Shown: piece after piece, positions 22,027-33,015 of the stretch | Layout: each line of letters starts with the position of its first letter | Numbering within the stretch: the stretch's first letter is position 1 | Source of the DNA: Darksidea phi | Lineage: Eukaryota > Ascomycota > Dothideomycetes > Pleosporales > Lentitheciaceae | NCBI GenBank assembly: GCA_030770425.1 | Contig: JASJFT010000087.1 | Coordinates: 117,081-181,080 of the forward strand | Direction: 5' to 3' | DNA: 64,000 bases | Notes under the pieces: generated by a model | What the model saw: only the letters and a program-made list of their open reading frames with translations | What the model was told of the DNA's origin: nothing | Databases searched by the model: none | Position numbers and translations under genes: made by a program

Positions 22027-22625
22027 GGTTGGCTTGTAGCGAGATATACTTGAAAAGATGATGAAGCTGTTGCGAATGATGCTGAGCTGTTTGCAATCTG
22101 TCCCAGAGCCTCGGTGCTTTATACTTTCTCCATAGCCTTGCCTCCGAGAGCATTCTGCAGAATAATTATGCGATCTTACACCAACAGCGCTAACCTCGCC
22201 TCGTACTCTTGAACAAAGCAACCTATCATAGCGCCAGTTAAAGCTTCGTCTTACATCAGCACTTCGCAGCCTCCGCCACGGATGCAGAGTGCACGCAAGT
22301 TGCGCTCTTTCATTCGACGCAGCTAAATCCGTTTTTACGGCTTTAAAGTCATTCGCGGTGCTCTGACAAGTTCAGACAAGGTGTGGTCATACGGACGTAT
22401 CAGGACTGAGTCCCGTACCGAGTTCGGCGTTAGAGCTGTCAGACGTATTTCCCATAGATGCTCGTTCGACGGTGCAATTTGAGTACTATCAAGATGTGAC
22501 CTGACTGAAGCAAGTTCATTTAGTCACATCAATCGAAACTGGTAGCTACAATGCAAAGTAATTCGACCCAAATCCACCCAACATTACCCATACCCTCCAC
22601 CCTCCACCCTCTATCCTACAAGCCC
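22027..22625. other. Intergenic region upstream of the NmrA-like gene
   Basis: About 600 bp: the promoter of the minus-strand NmrA-like gene on the left and the 3' region of the amidase on the right. No gene-like frame, repeat or RNA recognised. Confidence 0.5.
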
Positions 22626-24467
22626 TTAACCTAGCACATTCACTAACTCGGTCGTAGGCACGATAAACGGTTTCACCAATTCCCGTACCATGGTCCTTTG
22701 CTCAAATGCATACGCAAACCCCACTAAACTCTCCTCACTCCAACGCCTTCCCGCGAAAGCCAGTCCAAACGGCTCATTCGGCCCTGTAGCATTTAGATCG
22801 CCCCTCTCATTTGGCAGTACTGTCGTATTCGCAGATTTAGCCCCCAGAGGAACTGTTACAACAGGCGCTCCAATAATGGCGGAAATTCCGGAGGCGAAGC
22901 GCGTAGGTAGGACAACGGCATCTAAGGAGTAAGTTTCAAGAGCGCCAAGGAGTCCGCCTGCGCCGCCGAAATACTGGTTTTTTTGGTAGGAGGCCCATAG
23001 TTCTGGAGATGTATTCGAAAAATTCCGGGAAAGAGCGGAAACCCAAGTGTCTATGTTGCGGTCGGGGTAGTCCTCCGGTGGAAACGACTGTGTGAAGTTG
23101 GCTACATCAGCCAGACTTTGCACACCCGTGGGGTTGTAGGTCAGCTGCTCAAGATATGAGTTCAGATTAGCGACAAAGTCCGTCTGAAGAACGACGGATT
23201 CAGCGTCGCTTTGGAGGTATTCTTCGTAGGCCGTATAGTTTGTATTATCGACTATGATGGCGCCTGCGTCCTTGAGGACGGTAAGAGCAGCTTCGAACGC
23301 ATCGAGGATAGGTGCCGTGCGGGAGGTGCGAGACCCGAAGGTATTACGCGGGACACCGATGCGCTTTCCCTTAAGAGCATCGAGTTTGCAGGCTGCAACA
23401 TAGTCGGGTAGACTACTGTTGAAAGGAATTGCGGATGTATAGTTGTCGTAGACATCGGATCCTGCGATAGCTTGAAGCAGGTACGCAGCGTCCTTGACTG
23501 TACGTGCCATGGGGCCTACAGTGTCCTGACGTTCCGAAATGGGGATAACCAAGGCGCGAGATGTAAGACCGACGGTGGGCTTTATACCAACTATGTTATT
23601 GATTTGGCTTGGACTGAGGATACTGCCATCGGTCTCAGTTCCTAAACTCGCAACTGCTAGTCCCAGACTGCTTGATACGCCCGAACCAGATGATGAGCCG
23701 GAAGGATCTTGGCCGGGGTAGTAGGCTCCATATGTTTGGCCTCCATAGGCAGACCATCCGTTGGACGAGTTGGAGGAGCGACAGTTAGCCCATTGGGAGA
23801 GGTTGGTCTTTCCCAGGATGACGGCACCGGCTTTGCGAAGCTTTGCGGCGACGGTGGAATCACGAGGGACTTTTGCGCCGAGAAGAGCGTACGAGCCTGC
23901 TGTGTTGTTCATCAAATCGGCCGTGGCGATGTTGTTTTTGATGAGGATAGGAAGGCCATGGAGGGGGCTGAACGTGGTCAGCTTGTCATTCAGAGCGCAA
24001 ACAGCACTGGGTCATACCCTCTACATTTCCCAGCAGCTCTCTCTTTGTCGAGTTCTTTGGCAATGTTCCAAGCGTCCGGATTGATTTCCGTGACCATATG
24101 CAGCGAGGAGTTGACTTGGAGGATGCGTTCAACGTATGCCTTCCAGTATCAACCATGAGCCATAGCTCGCAGAAGTACAGGGAGCGGATAAGGACCTGGG
24201 TACGTTACTTACATCAACTAGGTCAACACTCGAAAAGCATCCACGTTTCAGTCCAGCAGTCAACTCATCAACTGTGGCATCGAGCAAAGACGGCAGCGTC
24301 GCGTTCGTCTTGTACCCAGCCACCAACGGCACGACAGCCGTCGAAGCAACAAAGGCTCTGCAGAATTGAGCAAGGAAAACCATGGCAACGACCACAGCAA
24401 CTACGAAAATATTTGCAGACGGTAAGAGTCGACCGTTCGTTCTTATATGCACCTGAATGAGAGGCAT
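22626..24467 (-). CDS. Amidase-signature family protein, probably secreted
   Basis: Three exons: 24467-24213, 24139-24018 and 23967-22626, with introns of 73 and 50 bp; 572 aa. A hydrophobic N-terminus (IFVVAVVVAMVFLAQF) is a signal peptide or anchor; an alternative start at 24383 gives a shorter, more usual signal. The amidase signature is complete: Lys in ILIKNN (about 136), the Ser-rich loop PSGSSSGSG (about 214-222) and nucleophile Ser in TETDGS (about 241). These form the Ser-cisSer-Lys triad. ILIKNNIAT replaces the usual ILIKDNIAT. RGPLHG is created by the second splice. There are many Asn-X-Ser/Thr sites, which fits secretion. Known: such enzymes hydrolyse amides to acid and ammonia. 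It lies 0.6 kb from an NmrA-like gene and 0.4 kb from MTA phosphorylase. Confidence 0.88.
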
Positions 24468-24882
24468 GCTGCATGGAAGGTCATGTACGGGGATGTGTGC
24501 AGGAAGTTTTCCGCGGGGACGCGAGCGCCGGTTCCGTGCGATAAGCAGGGTCTATGGCTTGGGATCGATCTCTACATGTCTGGCTGCAACCGCCTCTATC
24601 GGGATGCACTGACAGGTACAGCACACAGGAGGCGTGTGCGATGCTAGGGCGGTAAGGCACACATGTCTGCGTTTAAAATTGCGTGTCACACTGGGACATT
24701 GCACACGGAGGATACAGGACCAGCGATGGAGGCCTGGAAGGGGCGCTTGTATGACAAGGGAGCATGGAAGAGAGAGGTGCAAATACAGCGATTGACGAGA
24801 CGGGCTAACGTGATGCGGAAGGTGCGAAGGACGGGAAAATGCGGCAGTTTGACATTTCTCCGAAGCCGGTACATGGGGTCAC
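24468..24882. promoter_or_regulatory. Region upstream of the amidase gene
   Basis: 415 bp: amidase promoter plus the 3' end region of the MTA phosphorylase gene, both on the minus strand. Several short open frames lack features. One GATA-core site (CGATAG on the minus strand near 24596-24601) is present, no more than expected by chance. Confidence 0.4.
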
Positions 24883-25882
24883 TCAGTCAAAATAGCCCGG
24901 GAAGAGCCACTGCAGCTTCGCCTCGACGGCGCCGCGGGCAGGCTTGTGCGTCATGGCACCCGCGAACCTCATCTGGCCCTCAAGATGCTTGGCAAGCACC
25001 TGCTCCTCGTGTTCCTCCTTGCTCAGCTCGTCCAGCACGGCGCCCACGAAACGGCGGGCGTTCTCCGAGTTGGCCTTCATATGGGCCATAACCATCTCCA
25101 CGTTGACGTCCTCATCGGGGCCGCCGCGCCAGCAGTCGTAGTCGGTGGCCATGCAGATCATCTGGTATGCCATTTCTGCCTCGCGGGCGAGCTTCGCCTC
25201 GGGCAGGGCCGACATGTTGATGACGGAGCCGCCCCATGAGCGGTAGAGGTTCGACTCGGCGCGCGTGGAGAACTGCGGGCCCTCCATGCAGATGAGCAGG
25301 CCCTTGTCGTGCAGGCGCACGCCCTCACCCTCGAGCGAGTGGCCGCACTTGCGCACAATCGTGGCCAAACGCGTGTCGAACGGGTCGCCGAAGCCGACGT
25401 GGCCCACCATGCCGCCTTCGAAGAAGGTAAACGGGCGGATGCCCTTGGTACGGTCGATGATCTGGTCGGGCACCACAAAGTCACGCGGGCGGATCTCCTC
25501 CTGCAGCGATCCGACGGCGGAGAAGGCGACGACGGTGCGCACCCCGATGTGCCTCAACGCGGCCATGTTGGCGCGGTTCTTGACCTCGTGCGGGGCGAGC
25601 TCATGGTGCAGGCCGTGGCGCGAGAGGAAGGCGATGGGGATGTCGTTGCCCGTCGTGGGCGAGGGATGATGTAGGATGGAGATGGGCGACGATGGCGGGC
25701 CCCACGGTGTGTCGACGTTGAGCGTTGCAGCGAGGGTGAAGCCAGGGAGCGACTGGATGCCCGTGCCGCCGATGACGGCGATGCGGACAGGCGCTGCTGC
25801 CGTCAGGACGCGCTGCGATGGAAGAAGGAGAGGGAGATGGAGATGGAGGCTGCCCACCAGGGTATGTAGAGGCGCCCGCCAT
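24883..25882 (-). CDS. MEU1: S-methyl-5'-thioadenosine phosphorylase
   Basis: Two exons: a 25-nt first exon 25882-25858 (MAGASTYP) and 25793-24883, with a 64-bp intron; 311 aa, the usual size. Order: phosphate-binding loop AVIGGTGI (residues about 12-19), FLSRHG, HEVKNRANMAALRHIGV, then the substrate pocket EGPQFSTRAES and NMSALPEAKLAREAEMAY, where family members have NMT. The Asp-Tyr-Asp TDYDCW is typical of MTAP rather than purine nucleoside phosphorylase. Role: cleaves MTA with phosphate to adenine and 5-methylthioribose-1-phosphate in methionine salvage, in the cytoplasm. A frame from 25857 also lacks stops, but its N-terminus is low complexity and ignores the good donor and acceptor. The exon is markedly GC-rich compared with its neighbours. 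The gene diverges from a Zn2Cys6 gene. Confidence 0.93.
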
Positions 25883-26291
25883 TGCGTCGTTGGAGTATGG
25901 GTTAGGAGCGGGCGAGCGGGCGAGCGGGCGGAGATGGCGGATCGTGCTCTCCAACGATGTGAGAAAATGTCTCAGTGAGGAAATTTTGGAAGCCTCCGCG
26001 GCGGCACGTGGTAGGGCGTCGGAGCCGGACCCTTATGACGACACGCGTCACTGACCTATCAGGGCACGCTGACACTAGAAAGGACCCACTCTGATGGGAG
26101 TGGCCAATCGGAGGTTTTGCAAAGCGGACACACCAATGAGCGTGCATTCCCTCAGCATCCTCATACCATCCTTCTAAAACGCGGTCAATCCGACGCTGTC
26201 CTATCCGAACCGGCCAACCTCACGCCCACCGCTCTCCCCTCTCCTTCAGCTCATCAGCGTCCCGCCCAGACATCAAGACCCGAATGTCTAC
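25883..26291. promoter_or_regulatory. Divergent promoter between MTA phosphorylase and Zn2Cys6 gene
   Basis: 409 bp shared upstream region. It is GC-rich near the phosphorylase and pyrimidine-rich before the regulator (26207-26290). Short open frames inside are not gene-like. Confidence 0.5.
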
Positions 26292-28060
26292 ATGGCCGTC
26301 CCCCAGGCAGATATTAAATCGCGCAGGCGTAAAGTCAAGACTGGCTGCCGCACCTGCAAGTGAGTTGGCTTCATCATCTTTCCCGTATCCCGCTGAACCC
26401 CACGAGAATCCGCAAAGTCAAGTGCGACGAAGGGCGCCCGGCTTGCCAATGTTGTCTCTCCACCGGCCGCGTTTGCGACGGCTATGGCATTTGGGGCGGA
26501 GGCGGAAACCAGTACGGACAGCGCACCACCAAAACCGCAGCAATATGTTATCCCAAGCCGCTGACGACCACGTCCAACACTCCAATTAAGCTTTCAATCG
26601 AAAAGGCTTTTGCGTCTAATTCTGTTAGCACTGCGGGCCCGGAAGAACAGGGTTACTTTGAGTACTTCACGCGTTGCACAATTACAAAATTGTCCGGCAT
26701 CTTCGGATCCTGCGCTTGGGACGCCATCTTCTTTCAGGCATGTGTGAATGAGCCGGCGGTCATGCATGCGGCGCTAGCGCTCAGTTCGGCACACAAGCGG
26801 AAGGAGTGCGGTGGCGTTGGGAGGGATAGGTCGTTGATGTTTCCGGATCAGCAGGAGCAGTTTATGTTGCGACACTACAACAAGGCGATTGGACACTTGC
26901 AACCTCACTCTTTACCCAGCGGAAAGCACTCGGTGCGTACGGCCTTGATTGCATGTCTGCTGTTTTATTACATCGAATTATTGAGGGGAGATTACGCTGC
27001 TAGCTGTGCGCACCTCGAAAGCGGACTGAAACTCGCTGTGCATATCAGTCGGCCAGCGTTAAGAGTTAGCAAGAAGAAAGCGATTCCTCAAACCGAGACT
27101 CTAGATGACAGTCTCCTCCAGACCTTCATGAGACTGCAAGTGCTGTGTGCGCTAGCCGCTCACTACTTCCAAGGACCTGACAAGCCTCCACAAGCCATTT
27201 GCAATGCTCTTCCGACGTCGAAGTTCCAGTCCGTGGGAGAAGCGCGATCTTATATTGATCTAGTGCTCGAAAGCATAGGTCACCTGACGAATGAGTATCA
27301 TCGCACACCTGATCCAGACACCTGGTCCGCTTCATACCGTGAAGCCTTGACTCGCGACCGATGCTTCACCCAAGCGGCGCTTGACACATGGCTGCGCACG
27401 TACGATGCCACTTTGACAGATGCATATTCGCGTGGTGGGGCGTATGAAGAATTCAACTTTCAGCTACTTCGTCCTTACCATACCATGGCGACAATAATGG
27501 CAGCTACCTGTTTGTCTCTCGATAATCAGATGGTTTTTGACAATCATATTTTTGCATTTACCTCCATAATCGCTCAGTCCAAGGAGATCATCGAAACAGC
27601 GAAGCGCTTAAATATCAATACTCTCACCGGTAAAACGAACCCCAAGGAACCCATGGTGATTTCAGACAGTGGCTGGGTTTCGCCTATCTATTACACTGCA
27701 CTAAAATGCCGAGACTATGATGTGCGCACTCAAGCAGCCAGTTTACTTGGGTCAGAATGGCATACATATAGCGATGATTTCTTCCACTCGGCTGTGGCTG
27801 CAGCTGTTGCTGTGGAAATCATCCATATTGAGGATAAAGGTTTCGAGACGGAGCGCGACGAAGGTGCCATAGGCTGTAAGCCGCATTTGGAAAGCGAGTT
27901 GCAAGAAGCGGCGCCCTTGTCCAACGAGAGACAGATGCAAAGAGTAGATGTGGTTCTACCTGCAGACGAATCGAGCAGTATACGGTTAGTATGCAAACGT
28001 AGGGTTCGTGGCGAGTGGCGCGTCCTTGAACGTACAATGCCTCGAATAGCGTCTGGGTAG
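26292..28060 (+). CDS. Zn2Cys6 transcription factor with Fungal_trans_2-type region
   Basis: Two exons: 26292-26359 and 26407-28060, with a 47-bp intron; 573 aa. The start MAVPQADIKSRRRKVKTGC gives the zinc cluster C-RT-C-KIRKVK-C-DEGRPA-C-QC-C-LSTGRV-C (residues 19-47), completed by the splice; one position has Cys-Gln-Cys-Cys where relatives have CQRC. The GYGIWGGG tail after the cluster and the following EYFTRCTITKLSG...WDAIFFQACVNEP...ALALSSAHKR pattern mark the Fungal_trans_2 (DUF3468) group. Known: nuclear regulators of catabolic or secondary-metabolic genes. The frame stays open upstream of 26407, but that reading lacks the first two cysteines. It diverges from MTA phosphorylase and precedes an SDR gene on the same strand. 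Confidence 0.9.
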
Positions 28061-28628
28061 ACGTTCCAACGTAAACTAAATCAGGTGTCTTCGTGAACTT
28101 GCTCTCCAAATTTGAATGCCATGCATGAGCAGGATGCAATGAGAGTGCTATGTCACCCCTTTAATTTGCTTCGTCAAAATCTTTCAGTCTGAATGCTGTC
28201 AGAAAACGGAAGTAACCCCATCTCGTTCTTCATGCACATACATTGGGAACGCCCGTACAGCCGCGCCATGCAAATTTCGTCCCAGGTAAAACTTTGTCCT
28301 CACACTAATTTCTGACAGTGATGATCACTTGTCCTCATCTTAGTTCTCTTCGCTTCTAGAAGCGGTATGGTCGCCTAGAAGTCTATTCGCTTCGTCGGAT
28401 CCTAGACCATACAATTGGCCAGCCCCTATGCATCGTGAGCTTGGTCCACAATAAAGCAACCGACGGCGATGCTTAACACCGGTAAGACCTGACTATATAA
28501 GAATGTGACTGTGATCTCTCCATCAAGATTCTGCATTATCACATTGACTCTAAAGAGATTTTCATTCTCAAGTGTCGACGGCTTGACTTCTTTCACAACT
28601 CCGAGTCGAAATTCCATTCTCTGGGAAC
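28061..28628. promoter_or_regulatory. Intergenic region with TATA-like box upstream of the SDR gene
   Basis: About 570 bp. A TATATAAG element at 28494-28501 lies about 130 bp before the SDR start codon, a sensible place for a TATA box, and is followed by a pyrimidine-rich leader. The rest shows nothing recognisable. Confidence 0.45.
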
Positions 28629-29576
28629 ATGGGAGGCTACTCTTTCAACGCCATGAAGGATATCCCTTCTCTGACTGGCAAAGTAATTCTCGTCACTGGA
28701 GCCAACGCCGGCATCGGCAAACAGACCGCGTTAGAATTGGCGAAACATGGTCCTTCTCAAGTATGGATAGGTGCACGAAACGTTCACTCCGGCAACCAAG
28801 CCGTCTCCGATATCAAAGCCCTCGCGTCGCCGCAGACGTCGGTCAAGCTCCTTGAAATGGACCTCAAATCCTTCGGCTCGGTCAAGCGTGCTGCAAAGCA
28901 GGTCACCGCCGAGTGCAACAGAGTGGACATCTTAGTGCTGAACGCGGGCATCATGGGGGGCGATCCCGGGATAACAGAAGACGGTTACGAGAATGCTTTC
29001 GGAACCAACCACATGGGCCATGCCCTCCTCTTAAAACTCCTCACACCCCTCCTTCTCAACGCCTCCGCCAAAAGAATCGGCACCGAACCGCGCGTCGTAA
29101 TACTCTCCTCCGTAGGCCATAAATCCGGCGTTCTCCCAAAGGACGGCATAGAATTCTCCACGCTCAAGTCCGAGCAACTACATCTCTCAGGCATTTCAAA
29201 GTACTGTCAGTCCAAACTCGCAAACGCTGTCTTCGCAGCTGCTGTCGCAAAGCGGTACCCGCAATTCACCACTGTATCGATCAATCCGGGTGAGGTGAAG
29301 ACAGGGCTATTTTCCAAAGGTAGCCAAGGTGGCGGATGGGTGATTAAATTCCTAAACTGGTTCGTTGTACCCTGGATGGGCGGAACCGTGGAGGAAGGTG
29401 CGAAGAACAGTCTCTGGACTGCGACAGCGCAAGGGGTGGAGAATGGGGCTTTTTATGATCCGGTTGGGAAGAGGGGTGGTGAGAGTGATGTTGTTAAAGA
29501 GGGCAAGTTGGGAGAGAAGCTGTGGGAGTGGACTGAGAAAGAACTGAAGGAACATGGGATGCAATCTGGAACCTGA
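28629..29576 (+). CDS. Short-chain dehydrogenase/reductase, retinol-dehydrogenase-like
   Basis: Intronless, 315 aa. Classical SDR elements in order: cofactor loop VTGANAGIGKQ (about residues 23-33), LEMDLKSF, LNAGIMGG (NAG, about 104), active-site Ser in ILSSVGH, catalytic YxxxK as YCQSK (about 193-197), and SINPGEVKTGL. The ARN after the second strand suggests NADP(H) preference. Role: oxidation or reduction of a carbonyl or alcohol; substrate unknown. Length and layout match the fungal retinol dehydrogenase/WWOX-like group, mostly cytosolic or lipid-droplet associated. It lies between a Zn2Cys6 regulator and an amino-acid oxidase, all on the plus strand. Confidence 0.9.
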   Translation: MGGYSFNAMKDIPSLTGKVILVTGANAGIGKQTALELAKHGPSQVWIGARNVHSGNQAVSDIKALASPQTSVKLLEMDLKSFGSVKRAAKQVTAECNRVDILVLNAGIMGGDPGITEDGYENAFGTNHMGHALLLKLLTPLLLNASAKRIGTEPRVVILSSVGHKSGVLPKDGIEFSTLKSEQLHLSGISKYCQSKLANAVFAAAVAKRYPQFTTVSINPGEVKTGLFSKGSQGGGWVIKFLNWFVVPWMGGTVEEGAKNSLWTATAQGVENGAFYDPVGKRGGESDVVKEGKLGEKLWEWTEKELKEHGMQSGT

Positions 29577-30733
29577 ATGTTCCCTGGCTTCCCAGCGTTG
29601 ACGAGGTCAGCCGGTGCAGTCGTGGCGTGATTACTTCCGAATAGTCGGTGAACTATACTACAATGAAACAGTATGCGAGTCTCGGAGATCTGTATTCAAT
29701 GGTTTCTCAATTTCCGGAGTAACTTTTGCAAACGACATGTGGGCCATATGTGTGGGGTTTCACGGCGCTGGCCTGTTTGGCCGAATCCAATCGTATCGCC
29801 GTTCAGATCTCAGAGCTTTATCGGTACGAATGATTTGTCACCACATATCGGAAAGGTAAGTCAGAGCGATCCAGATAGATAGCGAGTGTTTGGTTGAGGT
29901 TGAGCCGTAGGTGCGGAAGCCTGAGGTGCGACGCAAAGCTTGACAACTATAGGGCGTGATGACGTTGGTGTACATGTGATAAGATAGGCATGGAGAGCTG
30001 GCGCTTTGGGACCTTCCTATAGTAGCCCATGGCAGACTCGCTTAAGAGGAAGGCAACCGCTGCAACCGCGCTAACTTAACGTCGTACTCGCTGTCAAGCA
30101 ACACCACACCCCACGCACATACTGCTTCAGACAAACACCTAGCTACACCTCGTTTCGAACACTGAAATCTGAGCCTCCAAAACTCCCCGGATTCAGTAGG
30201 GTCTTTCACTACAATTTACGTGAGCTACTATTCATTGTAAGCCCTTCAGCGCCCCTCATCTTCGTAGGACGATATTGATATTCCGGTGAGCTCTGACACC
30301 TGTCTCACAATATCCCGCGAGTGGCTTATCGCCACTGCAGCCCGACTTCCGATGGAGCCGACGGTCAGTTAGAAACGGCTTGAAATACGCAGACCTCGTC
30401 CTTGACGAAGTTCAGTCAAAGTATTACTCACACGAGTAACCAAAGACCTTATCGTTATGCGACGGATCGACGACTTTACGCGCTTTAGATATCGTTAGTT
30501 CCAATAGTTTTCGGGGGCGAACCGCATCTGACAAAGGCGAACCGCATCTGACGAAGGCGAACTGCATCTGACGAAGGCGGACATTGTCTACCGATTGCGA
30601 CAGCCGTGTGCGTAAGCCGTAGATAAGAGCTTTCTACGATGTAGGAGTACTTGAAAAAGCGACGAAGTCGCCCCCATTCTCGATAGCCGTGCCTTATGCC
30701 CCTCATATGCACGACGTTCGTTCAAGCGTCAAG
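29577..30733. promoter_or_regulatory. Long upstream region of the L-amino-acid oxidase with clustered GATAAG sites
   Basis: About 1.16 kb without a gene. GATAAG occurs at 29978-29983, directly followed by a second GATA, at 30622-30627, and on the minus strand at 30448-30453. Known: AreA/NIT2 GATA factors activate amino-acid catabolic genes through HGATAR, best in pairs. A 20-bp tandem repeat lies at 30517-30576. Confidence 0.5.
30517..30576. repeat. Three tandem copies of a 20-bp unit
   Basis: gcgaaccgcatctgacaaag followed by two near-identical copies that differ at one or two bases each. It lies 157-217 bp before the oxidase start codon, so it could be a promoter element array or a small minisatellite. 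Confidence 0.85.
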
Positions 30734-32827
30734 ATGAAAGGTCTTCTTACCACTGCTTCTGTGGCGCTCAGGTTATCCCGAGGTGTCACATCCACTCCGT
30801 TGACCGGTCACTCCGACGTCGTCCTCTTCAAACCTTCGACTGTAACTACCGACTCTGTACACAATATACATGTCGACTATGCCGATGATAATTTCGAGGG
30901 CGAGATCCGCCTCGTCTACGGTGCCTGCGATCTAAATGCCGTTTATGAAAGACATCATGAGATCGGATCAACTTTCTTGCGGCGTTCGACACGGCCCGAG
31001 CGTTTTGTATGGGTTGTCCCCGAAGATGCCGCCCATGGCGGCTGTTTGTATGCTTGCTCCGGACCTCTTATTATTGGAAAGTCGGCGCCCGTGACCGTGA
31101 AGCAGAACCTAAGAAAGAGAGAGGATATCGCTGCTGTAGCAGACGTTAGCGGTCCTTGGTTTGATGGTGTTGCCTACATGAAATCAAGAAAGAACAACGC
31201 TTCTTTCGTCGCTCAGGCGAAAAATAAGAAGATAGCCATTGTCGGAGGGGGTATGTCCGGTCTATTAACAAGCCTCTTGCTCGACTCAGTCGGCATCCAT
31301 GACTGGCATATTTCCGAATCATCTCAACGTGTAGGAGGCCGAATACGTACGAAATACCTCGCCAACACCACGTATGAGGATTACCAGTATCAAGAAATGG
31401 GTCCCATGCGGTTTCCTGTGTCTATCAAATATGCCGACACAAACGAGACTCTGGACATTCAGGACCACAAAATGGTGTTTCAGCTTGCTGATACTCTCAA
31501 CCAATTGAACGGCAACAAGAGTGATATTGCTGTGAACTTTATACCCTGGATTCAAAGCAGCGCCAACGTTCCAGCGAATTCAAACGGTTACCGCCTTCCC
31601 AACGGACGCATCCCTAGTGCGGCCCAAATCAAAGCCAACTCGTCGCTGGCATATCCTACCGTGGAACCCTCAGATCCAGAGACTGCAAAGATTGCAGCAG
31701 AGGAAGCGGAATCATTCATAGACGCCTCACCGGCAAAGCTGCGCAATATTTCGACTAACATCTTTCAAGCTCACAAACAAGCTATTCAAAATGGGATGTT
31801 CCACTGGTCCGAAGCGGCCTACCTGAAATATCATCTCAATTTGAGCACTGATGCTGTCGACTACGTAGCAGGCTCGGACAATATTCCGCTCTGGGACTCT
31901 TTGTATGAGAACGTCTATTTCGCAGCTACTACATGGCGCACCATCGACAAGGGGCTTGAGTCACTACCACGAGCCTTCTACCCGCTTGTAAAAGATCGTC
32001 TCACACTCGGTCGCAAGATCAGTGGTCTGATATATGACGACAAAACCGGGAAAGTCTCGCTCACGTGGCGTACCGATCCGTTCTCAATGATTCCTGAGCG
32101 CGAAGACTACGACTACGCTGTGGTCGCCGTGCCCTTCTCGAAAGTACGACTCTGGAAGCTACCCAAATACTCCTCTCTCCTCTCCCGCGCCATTGCAACA
32201 ATGAATTACCAGCAATCTTGTAAAGTAGCTCTGCACTACAAAACGCGCTTCTGGGAGAAGCTCGATCCACCTATTATCGGTGGCTGCGGAGTAACCGACA
32301 TAGCGGGTAAATATATATGCTACATTATCTCACATGATAGGATTACTAACCAACACATCATAGGTATCGGTTTTATATGTTACCCTGCCTATCGGATAAA
32401 TTCTTCGCTTCCCGGAGTCATCCTCGCTTCCTATTCCACCGGCACGCCAGCCCGTTCCCTTGCCGCGCTTAGCACCGCCGATCACGTCGGCCTCGTGCAA
32501 CGAGCTATGGTTGAAGTGCATGGCGAGATCGCAGCCGAACAATTTACTGGTGCGTTCGACCGCCAGTGCTGGGAGGTGGATGAGCATCAGGCAGGTGGTT
32601 GGGCTGCACCCTTAGTCGGGCAACAAGAGCTGTATTTGCCTGCGTACTACAATACTGAGTTCAAAACGATCTTTGTAGGCGAACATACTAGCTATACTCA
32701 TTCATGGATCTTTTCGGCTTTGGACTCTGCAGTAAGGGGGACGACACAACTCTTGCTGGATATGGGTCTTGTCGATGAGGCGAAACAGATTGTGGGGGCG
32801 TGGATGGGGAGGTGGATTCATTTGTAA
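30734..32827 (+). CDS. Secreted L-amino-acid oxidase, flavin amine oxidase family
   Basis: Two exons: 30734-32306 and 32364-32827, with a 57-bp intron (GTAAAT, TACTAAC, ATAG); 678 aa after splicing. The frame also reads through the intron. An N-terminal hydrophobic stretch (LLTTASVALRLSRGV) is a weak signal peptide; a longer start at 30689 exists. FAD-binding Rossmann IAIVGGGMSGLL begins at about residue 170, with SESSQRVGGRIRT closing it, then YQEMGPMRFP, and near the C-terminus FVGEHTSYTHSWIFSALDSA, which binds the flavin and substrate. Many N-glycosylation sites are present. Role: oxidative deamination of L-amino acids to keto acid, ammonia and hydrogen peroxide, usually outside the cell. 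The roughly 150-residue leader before the FAD domain is typical of large fungal oxidases. GATA sites upstream suggest nitrogen control. Confidence 0.9.
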   Translation: MKGLLTTASVALRLSRGVTSTPLTGHSDVVLFKPSTVTTDSVHNIHVDYADDNFEGEIRLVYGACDLNAVYERHHEIGSTFLRRSTRPERFVWVVPEDAAHGGCLYACSGPLIIGKSAPVTVKQNLRKREDIAAVADVSGPWFDGVAYMKSRKNNASFVAQAKNKKIAIVGGGMSGLLTSLLLDSVGIHDWHISESSQRVGGRIRTKYLANTTYEDYQYQEMGPMRFPVSIKYADTNETLDIQDHKMVFQLADTLNQLNGNKSDIAVNFIPWIQSSANVPANSNGYRLPNGRIPSAAQIKANSSLAYPTVEPSDPETAKIAAEEAESFIDASPAKLRNISTNIFQAHKQAIQNGMFHWSEAAYLKYHLNLSTDAVDYVAGSDNIPLWDSLYENVYFAATTWRTIDKGLESLPRAFYPLVKDRLTLGRKISGLIYDDKTGKVSLTWRTDPFSMIPEREDYDYAVVAVPFSKVRLWKLPKYSSLLSRAIATMNYQQSCKVALHYKTRFWEKLDPPIIGGCGVTDIAGKYICYIISHDRITNQHIIGIGFICYPAYRINSSLPGVILASYSTGTPARSLAALSTADHVGLVQRAMVEVHGEIAAEQFTGAFDRQCWEVDEHQAGGWAAPLVGQQELYLPAYYNTEFKTIFVGEHTSYTHSWIFSALDSAVRGTTQLLLDMGLVDEAKQIVGAWMGRWIHL

Positions 32828-32934
32828 GCCCATATATTAGAAGGCATCCGCAAGTTATGGCCAGGTATCCTTAGAATGTTGAACCGGACTAAACAGAGAC
32901 TTAACCCTTCGAAGAGACTCTCACTGTGCAAATC

Positions 32935-32935
<1 letters not shown>

Positions 32936-33015
<80 letters not shown>

